Below are positions 56,831 to 64,000 of a stretch of DNA of 64,000 nucleotides, in pieces (position 1 is the stretch's first letter; every line of letters starts with the position of its first letter). Under the pieces are notes generated by a model that worked only from the letters and a program-made list of their open reading frames with translations, did not search any database and was not told the origin of the DNA. The DNA is from an uncultured Desulfobacter sp. GTDB lineage: Bacteria > Desulfobacterota > Desulfobacteria > Desulfobacterales > Desulfobacteraceae. A program made the translations under genes and the position numbers. The stretch covers positions 124,001-188,000 of the forward strand of contig NZ_OY761440.1 of NCBI RefSeq assembly GCF_963664415.1, given 5' to 3'.

Positions 56831-58372
56831 ATGGAGATTTTTAACCCATTACCGGAGACGAAAAGGAGAATGCTTAAAGTGGATCAGTATGATTACATCC
56901 GAACAGCTCACCGTGTTTATGGAAAGGCCATTAAAGAGCTTGCCAGAGAAACCGGCCATTCAAAAAACACCATAAAAAAAATTTTAAAGCAGGAATACAT
57001 TGGCTACAAGCAACGATCTAAACAGCCATATCCCGTTCTTGGTCCTTATATCCAGGAGATAGACCGCTGGCTTGGCGATGACAAGGACAAGCCATACAAA
57101 CAGCGACATACAGCAACCCGGATATACCATCGTCTGAAATCGGAACTCGAGTATTCCGGTGGAGAGACGACGGTTCGCCGTTATGTGCGTGAGGCAAAGC
57201 TGAGGCTGGGTTTAACGAATCAGCAGGCATTTATCCCATCAGATCCGACGACTGCCCAGGAAGCCGAGGTAGACTGGGGAAACTGTCAGGCAGTTATTGC
57301 CGGCGAACCCGTGAAGCTGAAATTATTTTGCATACGTTCAAAATGTTCGGGCAAACACTTTGTTCGCTGTTATCCCTGTGAAAGGCAGCAAGCTTTATTT
57401 GACGCTCATATCCAGGCCTTTTCATTTTTTGGAGGCGTGTTCCCAGTTCTTATCTATGACAATCTGACAACAGTCGTACAAAAGGTATTTAAAGGAAAAA
57501 AACGTCATCTTCAGGAATCTTATAATCGGTTCAAGGCCTATTACAACTTCGATCCAAGGTTTTGCAATCCCGGCCAGGGCCATGAAAAAGGTGGGATTGA
57601 AGGCCTGGTCGGCTACGCTCGAAGAAATTATATGGTTCCTATCCCACATGCTGACAGCCTGGACGAATTGAACACGCGCCTCCTCGATGATTGCATGGCC
57701 TATGGAGAGCATCGCATCGCCGGTCAAACACAAAGCGTCAATGAATTGTTTGAATCAGAAAAGCAGGTATTGCTGCCATTGCCGACAACATCGTTCAGTA
57801 ACGTTGAGACGTTCATGGTCAGGGTAAACAAATATGCCACCGTTATTATTGACAAGAACCGGTATTCTGTCCCGACGCGCTATGCTTACATGAGAGTGCA
57901 GGCGATAGTAGAGATAGACCAGGTGATCATTTATTGGAGCGGCAGAAAAATAAGCACCCATCATCGGTTATATGGAAATAATAAGTGGAGTTTAAAACCG
58001 GAACATTATCTGGAGTTGATTCGTCAGCGTCCACAATCATTTGATACCGCCCGGCCAATTTTACAATGGCGTGATCAATGGCCGGATTGCCTGGAAAAGT
58101 TATTAGAACATTTTCGCCGGAAAAACGGTGTAACCAAAGGTACCCGGGAATTTGTCACCGTGCTGATGCTGTACGAAAAATATGCTGTCGACAAGATCGA
58201 AGCAGCCGTAAAGGAAGCACTGAAAAGCAATGTCGGCTGCAGCAATGCTCTCAAGCAGATTTTACACAGTCAAAACATCTCTATGGAGTCCCAATTTGAT
58301 CCTTTGTCGAACTGGGAGACACTGCCCCCTGCTGACATCTCGGCATACGAACAGCTTGGAGGTATCTTATGA
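56831..58372 (+). CDS. istA: IS21-family transposase IstA
   Basis: 513 residues. N-terminal HTH (IRTAHRVYGKAIKELARETGHSKNTIKKIL), the integrase core with EVDWGNCQAV (first Asp), PVLIYDNLTTVV (second Asp) and GHEKGGIEGLVGYARRNYMVP (Glu), then the C-terminal beta-barrel (VRVNKYATVIIDKNRYSVPTRYAY). Intact. The first codon may be 56831 or the internal ATG at 56870 (MLKVDQYDYIRTAHR), which fits family starts better. Confidence 0.93.
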   Translation: MEIFNPLPETKRRMLKVDQYDYIRTAHRVYGKAIKELARETGHSKNTIKKILKQEYIGYKQRSKQPYPVLGPYIQEIDRWLGDDKDKPYKQRHTATRIYHRLKSELEYSGGETTVRRYVREAKLRLGLTNQQAFIPSDPTTAQEAEVDWGNCQAVIAGEPVKLKLFCIRSKCSGKHFVRCYPCERQQALFDAHIQAFSFFGGVFPVLIYDNLTTVVQKVFKGKKRHLQESYNRFKAYYNFDPRFCNPGQGHEKGGIEGLVGYARRNYMVPIPHADSLDELNTRLLDDCMAYGEHRIAGQTQSVNELFESEKQVLLPLPTTSFSNVETFMVRVNKYATVIIDKNRYSVPTRYAYMRVQAIVEIDQVIIYWSGRKISTHHRLYGNNKWSLKPEHYLELIRQRPQSFDTARPILQWRDQWPDCLEKLLEHFRRKNGVTKGTREFVTVLMLYEKYAVDKIEAAVKEALKSNVGCSNALKQILHSQNISMESQFDPLSNWETLPPADISAYEQLGGIL

Positions 58373-59121
58373 ACCCAGCAGTCCAGGCAGTCCTCACACA
58401 GCACTTAAAAACGCTGAAGCTCTCGACGATGGAAAAAGAGTTGGAAGGTCAGATCCGGCAGGCGCATGAGGCGGCCTGCGGCTACGATGAGTTTTTATTG
58501 AATCTTGTTGAAGCGGAAGTTCAAATACGGCAGGAAAACGGTCGCAAGCGACGTCTCAAGGAAGCCAGGTTCCCGATGCAGAAACCGCTTGAAACATTTG
58601 ATTTTGAGGCTGCCCCTGATTTGGACGCCCGGTTGATCAAAGAACTTTCAACAGGGACATTCATTAAAGAAGCCCGGAATATAATTTTGATAGGTAAAAG
58701 CGGAGCCGGTAAAACCCATCTGGCAACCAGCATCGGGATGGAAGCCTGCCGGTATGGACATCGAGTTCGTTTTATTACTGGTTGTGGGCTTGCAAACGAA
58801 CTGACGGAGGCCAGGGAACAACAGGCTCTGGGTAGAATGATAAAACGATATGCCGGTTATGGGCTGTTGATTCTTGATGAATTGGGGTACGTCCCGTTCA
58901 GTAAAATCGGCGCTGAATTATTGTTCCAAGTCCTTACCGAGCGCCATGAAAGACGTTCGATCATCATCACTACCAATCTTGGTTTTGGTGATTGGACGCA
59001 GGTGTTTGGCGATGCAAATCTTACCGCTGCTCTGCTGGATCGTGTCACTCACCGGGCTCACATTATTCAATGTAACTGGGACAGTTATCGACTTAAACAG
59101 ACTTTAAAATCGAGAGGATAA
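58369..59121 (+). CDS. istB: IS21-family helper ATPase IstB
   Basis: 250 residues, AAA+ ATPase. Walker A GKSGAGKTHLATSIG, Walker B LLILDELGYVPFSKIGAELL, sensor IITTNLGFGDW and DANLTAALLDRVTHRAHII. The ATG overlaps the istA stop by 4 bp. Intact. Confidence 0.95.
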   Translation: MNPAVQAVLTQHLKTLKLSTMEKELEGQIRQAHEAACGYDEFLLNLVEAEVQIRQENGRKRRLKEARFPMQKPLETFDFEAAPDLDARLIKELSTGTFIKEARNIILIGKSGAGKTHLATSIGMEACRYGHRVRFITGCGLANELTEAREQQALGRMIKRYAGYGLLILDELGYVPFSKIGAELLFQVLTERHERRSIIITTNLGFGDWTQVFGDANLTAALLDRVTHRAHIIQCNWDSYRLKQTLKSRG

Positions 59122-59124
59122 AGA

Positions 59125-59385
59125 ATGAAAGAACTGGATGTATATAATCCCCTGAAAGGTCGAAATGAAACGATAAGGATCGAGATCTCCGAAGACTGTA
59201 CGACCTATTTTGAAGAGGCGGAGAAGAATGATGATATCCTGAGCATTACAGACACAGATGCCGGTTTGTTAATACAAGAGTGTGGGTGCACAAAACCGAT
59301 TCTCATAGCTGTAGAATCACGGGAATCAATTAATTACAGCCAAAAAGGAGCGTTGAAGGCAATAGCCGACTACTGCGTTGGGTAG
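59125..59385 (+). CDS. small passenger protein of the second IS21 element
   Basis: 86 residues, not recognised. Acidic; contains YNPLKGRNETIRIEISEDCT, DTDAGLLIQECGCTKPILIAVE with a CGC pair. The ATG is 3 bp after the istB stop with GAGG seven bases upstream, so it is translated with istB. It lies inside the terminal repeats and is followed by the 52-bp palindrome. A regulator, antitoxin-like or transposition accessory function is possible but not shown. Confidence 0.55.
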   Translation: MKELDVYNPLKGRNETIRIEISEDCTTYFEEAEKNDDILSITDTDAGLLIQECGCTKPILIAVESRESINYSQKGALKAIADYCVG

Positions 59386-59392
59386 CCCGTCC

Positions 59393-59444
59393 GGCCAGGG
59401 CCAGGGGATCGGCCCGGCGCCGGGCCGATCCCCTGGCCCTGGCC
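59393..59444. repeat. 52-bp perfect GC-rich palindrome
   Basis: Two exact 26-base arms (first arm begins GGCCAGGGCCAGGGGATCGG) with no loop, almost pure G/C in an AT-richer context. It sits between the passenger gene stop and the right end of the IS21 element. There is no T-run, so it is not a standard terminator; it may form a cruciform or a strong RNA hairpin. Confidence 0.9.
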
Positions 59445-59544
59445 GTTACCCAAACCGGAACTATATAAAAAGCGATAAGAGAATGATTTTAACAACAGGG
59501 GGGGTCAAAATTGGGTTGTCGAGAGGGGTCAATTTTGTGTTGCA

Positions 59545-59796
59545 ATTCCGATTAGCTGAAGCCTTAAGTGTTTTTTCAAACTCACGTTTGTTTTCTTCGG
59601 TCTGCATTTCTGAAGGGCAACTATCCCAGAAATCATGGAACTTTTTTTCAGCGAACTCTACAAGAGCTGCTTTTCCATCGAAATTAATTAAAGGAGCGGT
59701 TTCAAAAGGGTCATTTAAAGAGCGTGGCTGAGAAAATCTAATCCTGAGATTAGAAAGCACATCAATTCGTTCTGGGGGTAAATACTTGTATAGCAA
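59545..59796 (-). pseudogene. DUF2971 protein, N-terminal fragment
   Basis: Reads LYKYLPPERIDVLSNLRIRF, then SQPRSLNDPFETAPLINFDG, typical of the DUF2971 N-terminus, to EFEKTLKASANRNC where the IS21 end begins. The rest of the gene continues at 56747. The open frame runs into the IS (to 59461), giving a 111-codon hybrid. Joined at the assumed IS ends, the two halves are not in phase, so bases may have been lost. Confidence 0.85.
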
Positions 59797-59826
59797 AGAA
59801 ATCCCTTTATTATAGTGCGTTTTTTA

Positions 59827-60348
59827 TTAAGATGGAATCTCGTATCCAGGAACTGTTTCTAACGCAGTTAAAAGCCTATGAATAGCTACACGAGACGACA
59901 TTGAAGTATCTTGCTGTTCAGATTCCAAGATATCTATAAGTACCCACAAATTCTTGTCTGGACATATTTCTTCTAATGCGGCATCTAAATCCTGATACGG
60001 TACCGGGTCAATATGAGCCACAACCTTGTCGCGCAGAAACTTCAATTTTTCAGTTTCAAGCATACATACTCTTTGATTCAAAGCTAAAGTAGCATTCGAA
60101 TCCAGCACCTCCATTAAAATAGGAAGATGTTTATGGTTCATTATTTCAGAGAGTTTTGTAGCTATCAAAATAGCCGTGTTTGTTGCCATTCTTGCGAATG
60201 CGACACTAATATCCTTGCTTAAACCCTTCGATATTGCGTCGGAACCATTTTTCCCTGTGTGGTCTATAGTTATCCAATTTTGACAAAACTCTTTGACTGC
60301 AAGCAGTTCAAAAGATATCAACGTCAATGCTTTTTCTAAATTAGACAA
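59827..60348 (-). CDS. HEPN-like (AbiU2-type) helical protein
   Basis: 173 residues, all helical. FLRDKVVAHID contains an R-x5-H motif like that of HEPN ribonucleases (Rx4-6H), and the order of helices (N-terminal long helices, the motif about residue 105, then PYQDLDAALEEI) resembles AbiU2-type HEPN proteins. A TTG start at 60348 is supported by GAGGA seven bases upstream. It lies next to the broken DUF2971 gene in defence-rich accessory DNA. An RNase toxin or defence role is inferred only from the motif; no antitoxin partner is evident. Confidence 0.5.
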   Translation of the reverse strand: MSNLEKALTLISFELLAVKEFCQNWITIDHTGKNGSDAISKGLSKDISVAFARMATNTAILIATKLSEIMNHKHLPILMEVLDSNATLALNQRVCMLETEKLKFLRDKVVAHIDPVPYQDLDAALEEICPDKNLWVLIDILESEQQDTSMSSRVAIHRLLTALETVPGYEIPS

Positions 60349-60474
60349 ATTCAGTTCCTCTATTCACAGGGACCTATTATCGGCCACCAGACGAATCCCG
60401 TATTAAATTGATTCTTAAAAATTTCAAAGTTGGAACTTTAATATATCTCGATATTAAAAAATACTGTTCATTCA

Positions 60475-60666
60475 TCAAGACAAAGCTAAATCCCATCCAA
60501 CATGCTTGGGAGTGGTGTCTATGAGATCGAAAAATGCATGTTGAACGACATAAGAAAAATCTTCAACATAAAGAACATAGGATTTTGATTTAGGCAACAA
60601 AAAAAATGATAGTTCCCTCAAAAGAAGAGATAATACGTCGTTGATTATTTCAAAATCGTCTAACAT
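60475..60666 (-). CDS. small hypothetical protein
   Basis: 63 codons (LDDFEIINDVLSLLLRELSF, then KSYVLYVEDFSYVVQHAFFDLI). No family recognised. The AGGAG before the ATG is very close (1-2 bases) and a longer frame opens at 60702, so the start is weak. It may be a remnant. Confidence 0.3.
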   Translation of the reverse strand: MLDDFEIINDVLSLLLRELSFFLLPKSKSYVLYVEDFSYVVQHAFFDLIDTTPKHVGWDLALS

Positions 60667-60702
60667 GCTCCTTTTACCCCCCCCTGCGCACATGGTGTGC
60701 AT

Positions 60703-61153
60703 AATGGTATCATGTGTCGCCCAAAGCCTTTACAGAAAAGGCGTTTGATACTCCAATCAATTCTCATAGGCTAAAAATTTAAGGGCGAGCTTTTGCGTTT
60801 GTAGGGCTCTCTTTTTTGAAATTTGGACAAGCCCACATATTGTGGTTGAATCGTCCTTGAAAAGATCCGGAGTGACAGGGAAAGTCCGGGGTTCTCATCT
60901 ACCTATTAAGCGGGTCTTGTCGTGCAGATAGTCCTCGCCTCAATTCACCTTGATTTGATCTGCCACATTGTATAACAGGTCACCAGCAACAAAAAAAGTT
61001 AACGTTAATAAACGACTGTCTTAGTCAACAAAAATAAATTGTGGAGGCATTTTTTTTCTTGTCATGATCACTTTGGAAATGCTCTTTTGAACCTTCCGTT
61101 TGCTTTGTTTCGTTTGGCCGTTGTTCGGGGAATCTGAGAAATAGAGACAAACA
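60703..61153. other. intergenic region without a convincing gene
   Basis: No homologous frame is seen; a 61-codon frame at 61021-61206 overlaps the SEC-C gene and is judged spurious. Confidence 0.5.
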
Positions 61154-62086
61154 TCAATAACAACATTTCTTGAATTTTTTCCCAGATCCACACGGACATG
61201 GATCATTCCTGCCGACCTTTACTGCTCCCGATTTTGAAGTGGTTGGCACTTTCCCGGACCCTGTTACGGTTTTCAATTTTACAAGTTCCTTCCCGATTTT
61301 CTGCATCTTTTTTTGCCGCCGGCCCAACTCTTTTTTTATGCCGGGCTGGGCTAAAAACGTTTTCCACATCTCAGTCAGTTCCGTTGATGTTTTACTTCGT
61401 GGAATAATTTGATTTGGCATAAATTTGTTAAGATCAACTAACATTCCGCCGACATCCTGGGTTTCCTTCTCAGTTGCATACAGAAATGAAAGTCCCATAT
61501 TCTTGCAATTACACTGAGGGTTGACACAGTAAGCATCAATCACCCAATACTTTTTTTCAGGCATATGAAGCAACAAATTGGGGTCATGGGGATATATTTC
61601 ATCCCATCCGACCATCATATCCTTTTCCCACCAACTCCAATCTTTTTGTTTCCACTGATCGTTGTCTTTGGGCTTGTCCATATGCCATCGGCTTTGGATA
61701 TGTTCACAAAGATTATTTTTTGCCTCAAAAGAAAGCCATTCCAACAGATCAACTACGGAGGTTCCTGAGGATTCGCTCAGTATGACTTCATAAGAGTCGA
61801 TATCAATAGAAACCGTTATTTTCTGGTCCGGGAGCGGCGTGGAAAGATCGCTTCCTTTTTTTATATCAAAACTCAGGTTGCCGTCAGGCTCGAAGGTCAG
61901 GTTTTCAAACCGCTCGTCTACAGCAAATGCATTGGCGTGTAGGAACCGGCATTCCGGATTATTGCATGCATACATGTCCAGTACCATGCCTTGTTTGATC
62001 GGGTGTTTTTGTTCCTTTTCCCAGATTAACACCGGATCTCGGCTGGTTAAAAGTTTATTGATAGTTCTTGTATTTTGATTTTTCAT
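61154..62086 (-). CDS. SEC-C motif protein with additional Cys pairs
   Basis: 310 residues. The C-terminus NDPCPCGSGKKFKKCC is a complete SEC-C zinc motif, as in SecA and YecA-type proteins. Upstream are two further Cys segments, MYACNNPECRFLHAN (about residue 35) and CVNPQCNCKNMGLSF (about 200), that may bind zinc, separated by beta-rich segments with repeated structure. No enzyme domain recognised. Many such proteins sit in mobile regions near transposases; a DNA- or protein-binding role is plausible. Confidence 0.78.
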   Translation of the reverse strand: MKNQNTRTINKLLTSRDPVLIWEKEQKHPIKQGMVLDMYACNNPECRFLHANAFAVDERFENLTFEPDGNLSFDIKKGSDLSTPLPDQKITVSIDIDSYEVILSESSGTSVVDLLEWLSFEAKNNLCEHIQSRWHMDKPKDNDQWKQKDWSWWEKDMMVGWDEIYPHDPNLLLHMPEKKYWVIDAYCVNPQCNCKNMGLSFLYATEKETQDVGGMLVDLNKFMPNQIIPRSKTSTELTEMWKTFLAQPGIKKELGRRQKKMQKIGKELVKLKTVTGSGKVPTTSKSGAVKVGRNDPCPCGSGKKFKKCCY

Positions 62087-62411
62087 GTCATTTCGATATT
62101 TCTTAAATGATTAAGTGATCTATATTATTCTCGGCCGGGTCCGACGGCATGGGGTCATGTATTTGTCTGTCGGTCTGTCGACTTTTAAAAGATACCAGAA
62201 ACAATCGTTTCCTTAGCCTGACTACCAATCCCCGAAATTTCAAATGATAACTGATCAGTGCCCCTTGTTCAAGCACAATTTCAATGAAGAATGGGGTAGT
62301 GTAGGGGCGGATACTTGAATGGTATTATAGGTTTCTCAATCTTTTTTTAAACAACATCAGGACTCTTGATTTGCCGGAAGTCATTTTGACACCTCAGCCC
62401 TAAAATTTCTT
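62087..62411. other. intergenic region without a recognisable gene
   Basis: No convincing frame or structure between the SEC-C gene and the decayed transposase. Confidence 0.5.
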
Positions 62412-64000
62412 CTACCCAGATTCATTGAGAGCAAGTACATATTCCATCTTCATATTAGTACCAGGGTAGCAGAGTTCTGCCGAGTTCAGTTCATCAAATA
62501 GACGGATGAAGGCTTTATTGGCCGCAGGCCTTGACGCATTATGGACTCGGACAGTTAAAACTTTATTTTCTGTATCAGGCAGAAGGTCTGCCTCTGTTGC
62601 ATACAAATCCTGCAACAACCTGCGGGCTGCCGGCATATCTATGGTTTCACTTTTCAAAATCCCTGCCATTGAGGTCTCAGCCCGGTAAGCAATCATTTTA
62701 ACGGTATCCATAAGGCGCTTCCTGTTCGGAAGCAGATGCATGAATTTGTCTTGATCTTCCAAGTTGCCCCAGGTGATATGCTTTGATACCTCTTTTATTT
62801 TTGACTTTATATTTGATAGCTCAGGCTTCATACTGCTCAACTTCTTCAAGCAATGCTGCTTTTTTGTTTATCCAGTTTTCATATTTTTTTTCATTATCCT
62901 TGGCTTGGGGATGCATCGCCATTTCTCCAAAACGGGCCTGGCGATATCGAAGTTTATTTTGGATGGAATTACGTTTTTTATCCAAAGTCCTCCAAGCTGG
63001 GTTGACAACCTGTTCGGTGTCAGGAAATCCTTCGGTGCCATATTCCTGAAGAAGGTCAATAGCAAAGTGTTCCATCATATATCGAAAGAAGTTTTCCTGA
63101 CACCATCGACTAAACATCTTGGCACTCAGTTGGGTCAGTTCCTGTTCAAAAACAGTGCTTATCAGGCTTGTCTGATGCCCTGATTGAGTCAGCTTTCGAA
63201 TTTCCCGCATCCACATAGCATTCTTTCCGCTGCCAACCTTGCTGCCCATTTCTGCCAGTTTCATGGTTACACATTGCCCATTAGGCATCATTACCTCATG
63301 CTCATGAAACCACTCTTCAGGCCAGTCTCTACCAGGATGCTTGTGGTAAGTCATGCAACTGATACGATATCTATCCCACATTTTTTTAAAAAAGGCGGGA
63401 CTGTAACCCTCCCTGTCAAAAACCATAATAAACCGACATCTTTCCGGCACAGCAATCAGCTCTTTTTGGCTGGGCTGGTTCGGAATGTCATTTAGCAATT
63501 TGGGAACAATATCTTTTTCTATGGTTTTCAGCATTCCGGGATCTATGGCTTTTTCTATTACAAAAAAGGGCCGACCGGTTGCATCGTTTACCCAATAGTC
63601 CGTTGTCCCCCTCAAGCATAGCCCCGTATTTGTTCCACTGTTTTGATACGACACAGCGCCATAAAAGCAAGAAGCAAGAGAATATGGTAAAGCTTGTAAT
63701 AACCCTTCAAGGTGCCTAAAAATTGTTCAGCCCCCTCCAGCAAGCCATTGGATACCAAAGCAGGCAATGCACACAAAACACCGCCTTTAGGGACATCAAG
63801 GCAGGTTGAGAACTCTATAGAGGCACCACTGTTATCACCGAATGCTGCAAATACACGCTCAACGACGCGGGTACAGCCTGTACCCAATCCATCTGCCGCT
63901 TTTTCATCTATAATTGTACGTTCAGATTTGGTGTTAGGGCATTTAGAAATAAATGTATCTTTTAATCGGCCATCATTAATCGCTTTGCCAAGAGTATCGT
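62412..64000 (-). pseudogene. large transposase (DDE type), decayed and cut by the window edge
   Basis: Three pieces in order. From 64000 to 63612 a first piece ends in LGTLKGYYKLYHILLLLAFMALCRIKTVEQIRGYA; the following 100 or so residues of the usual protein are missing. From about 63620 to 62821 the central piece begins CLRGTTDYWVNDATGRPFFV and includes the acidic region VFDREGYSPAFFKKMWDRYR and SRWCQENFFRYMMEHFAID. A frameshift near 62830 then moves to the frame ending at 62412 (KHITWGNLEDQDKFMHLLPNRKRLMDTVKMIAYRAET, RVHNASRPAANKAF). The three pieces line up with one large transposase family I know from bacterial annotations. Inactive. Confidence 0.75.

Larger units (their letters stand above)
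56748..59544 (+). mobile_element. second IS21-family element, about 2797 bp
   Basis: Terminal repeats TGCTAACCTAAAATTGACCCC (left, one base trimmed in the middle on the right) and TGCAACACAAAATTGACCCC (right, reverse complement) give the usual TG...CA ends. Each end has a second copy of the AAATTGACCCC block 30-40 bp further in (56785 and about 59500). It carries istA, istB and a small passenger gene. Target duplication is not clear; TTGC borders both sides if the ends are set three bases further in. It splits a DUF2971 gene. Confidence 0.85.

Overview
The window looks like a chromosome segment of a Desulfobacterota (delta-proteobacterial) sulfate reducer, probably of the Desulfobacter/Desulfobacula type. 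This is inferred from gene content: a NifB-family enzyme next to a molbindin, the DUF39/ferredoxin homocysteine route used by anaerobes, sigma-54 regulation, several chemosensory/c-di-GMP proteins and abundant IS elements. No 16S rRNA or long conserved synteny is present to fix the genus.

The left part (1-29.4 kb) is mostly core. It begins with a minus-strand operon: TonB-dependent receptor (cut by the window edge), methyltransferase, binding-protein-like protein, ABC ATPase and HypB/CobW-like GTPase. Divergent to it are a molbindin (mop), a sigma-54-type promoter, a nifB homologue and a repeat protein. Next comes the SAM cycle: metK-ahcY on the minus strand with a divergent PfkB kinase (probable adenosine kinase). 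Then lon, a DtxR-like regulator, a methyltransferase, an RND efflux pair, a YebG-like gene and tRNA-Lys(CTT).

From 21.0 to 29.9 kb lies what I read as one regulon. A sigma-54 activator with a degenerate receiver domain is followed by a polyamine-type operon (SET-domain protein, PLP decarboxylase, class III aminotransferase, gamma-aminobutyraldehyde-type dehydrogenase) and a homocysteine-synthesis operon (DUF39 plus NIL-ferredoxin). All three units have copies of one 17-bp motif, TGTG-N9-CACA, upstream (seven copies in all). The two catabolic/biosynthetic operons also have similar GG-N10-GC sigma-54-like promoters between the motifs and the first gene.

The right part (29.9-64 kb) is accessory DNA full of mobile elements and broken genes. 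It holds an integrase remnant joined to a 5'-truncated ATPase; a pRiA4b-ORF3-like gene with a DUF6880 gene; a chemoreceptor; and a hybrid histidine kinase cut by a 4.5-kb IS21-like element with perfect 8-bp target duplications. That element carries five genes: a Cys-rich protein, a ParB-like protein, IstA, IstB and a DnaG-type zinc-finger protein. After it come a sensor kinase, a REC-PAS-GGDEF-EAL protein, a frameshifted IS1-like remnant, hipBA, an intact IS1634-type element with TTAATT duplications, an AT-rich SIR2/P-loop defence-type gene, an IS3-family element, a second IS21 element with a passenger ORF and a 52-bp perfect palindrome, a DUF2971 gene broken by both of these elements, a HEPN-like gene, a SEC-C protein and a decayed transposase at the window end.
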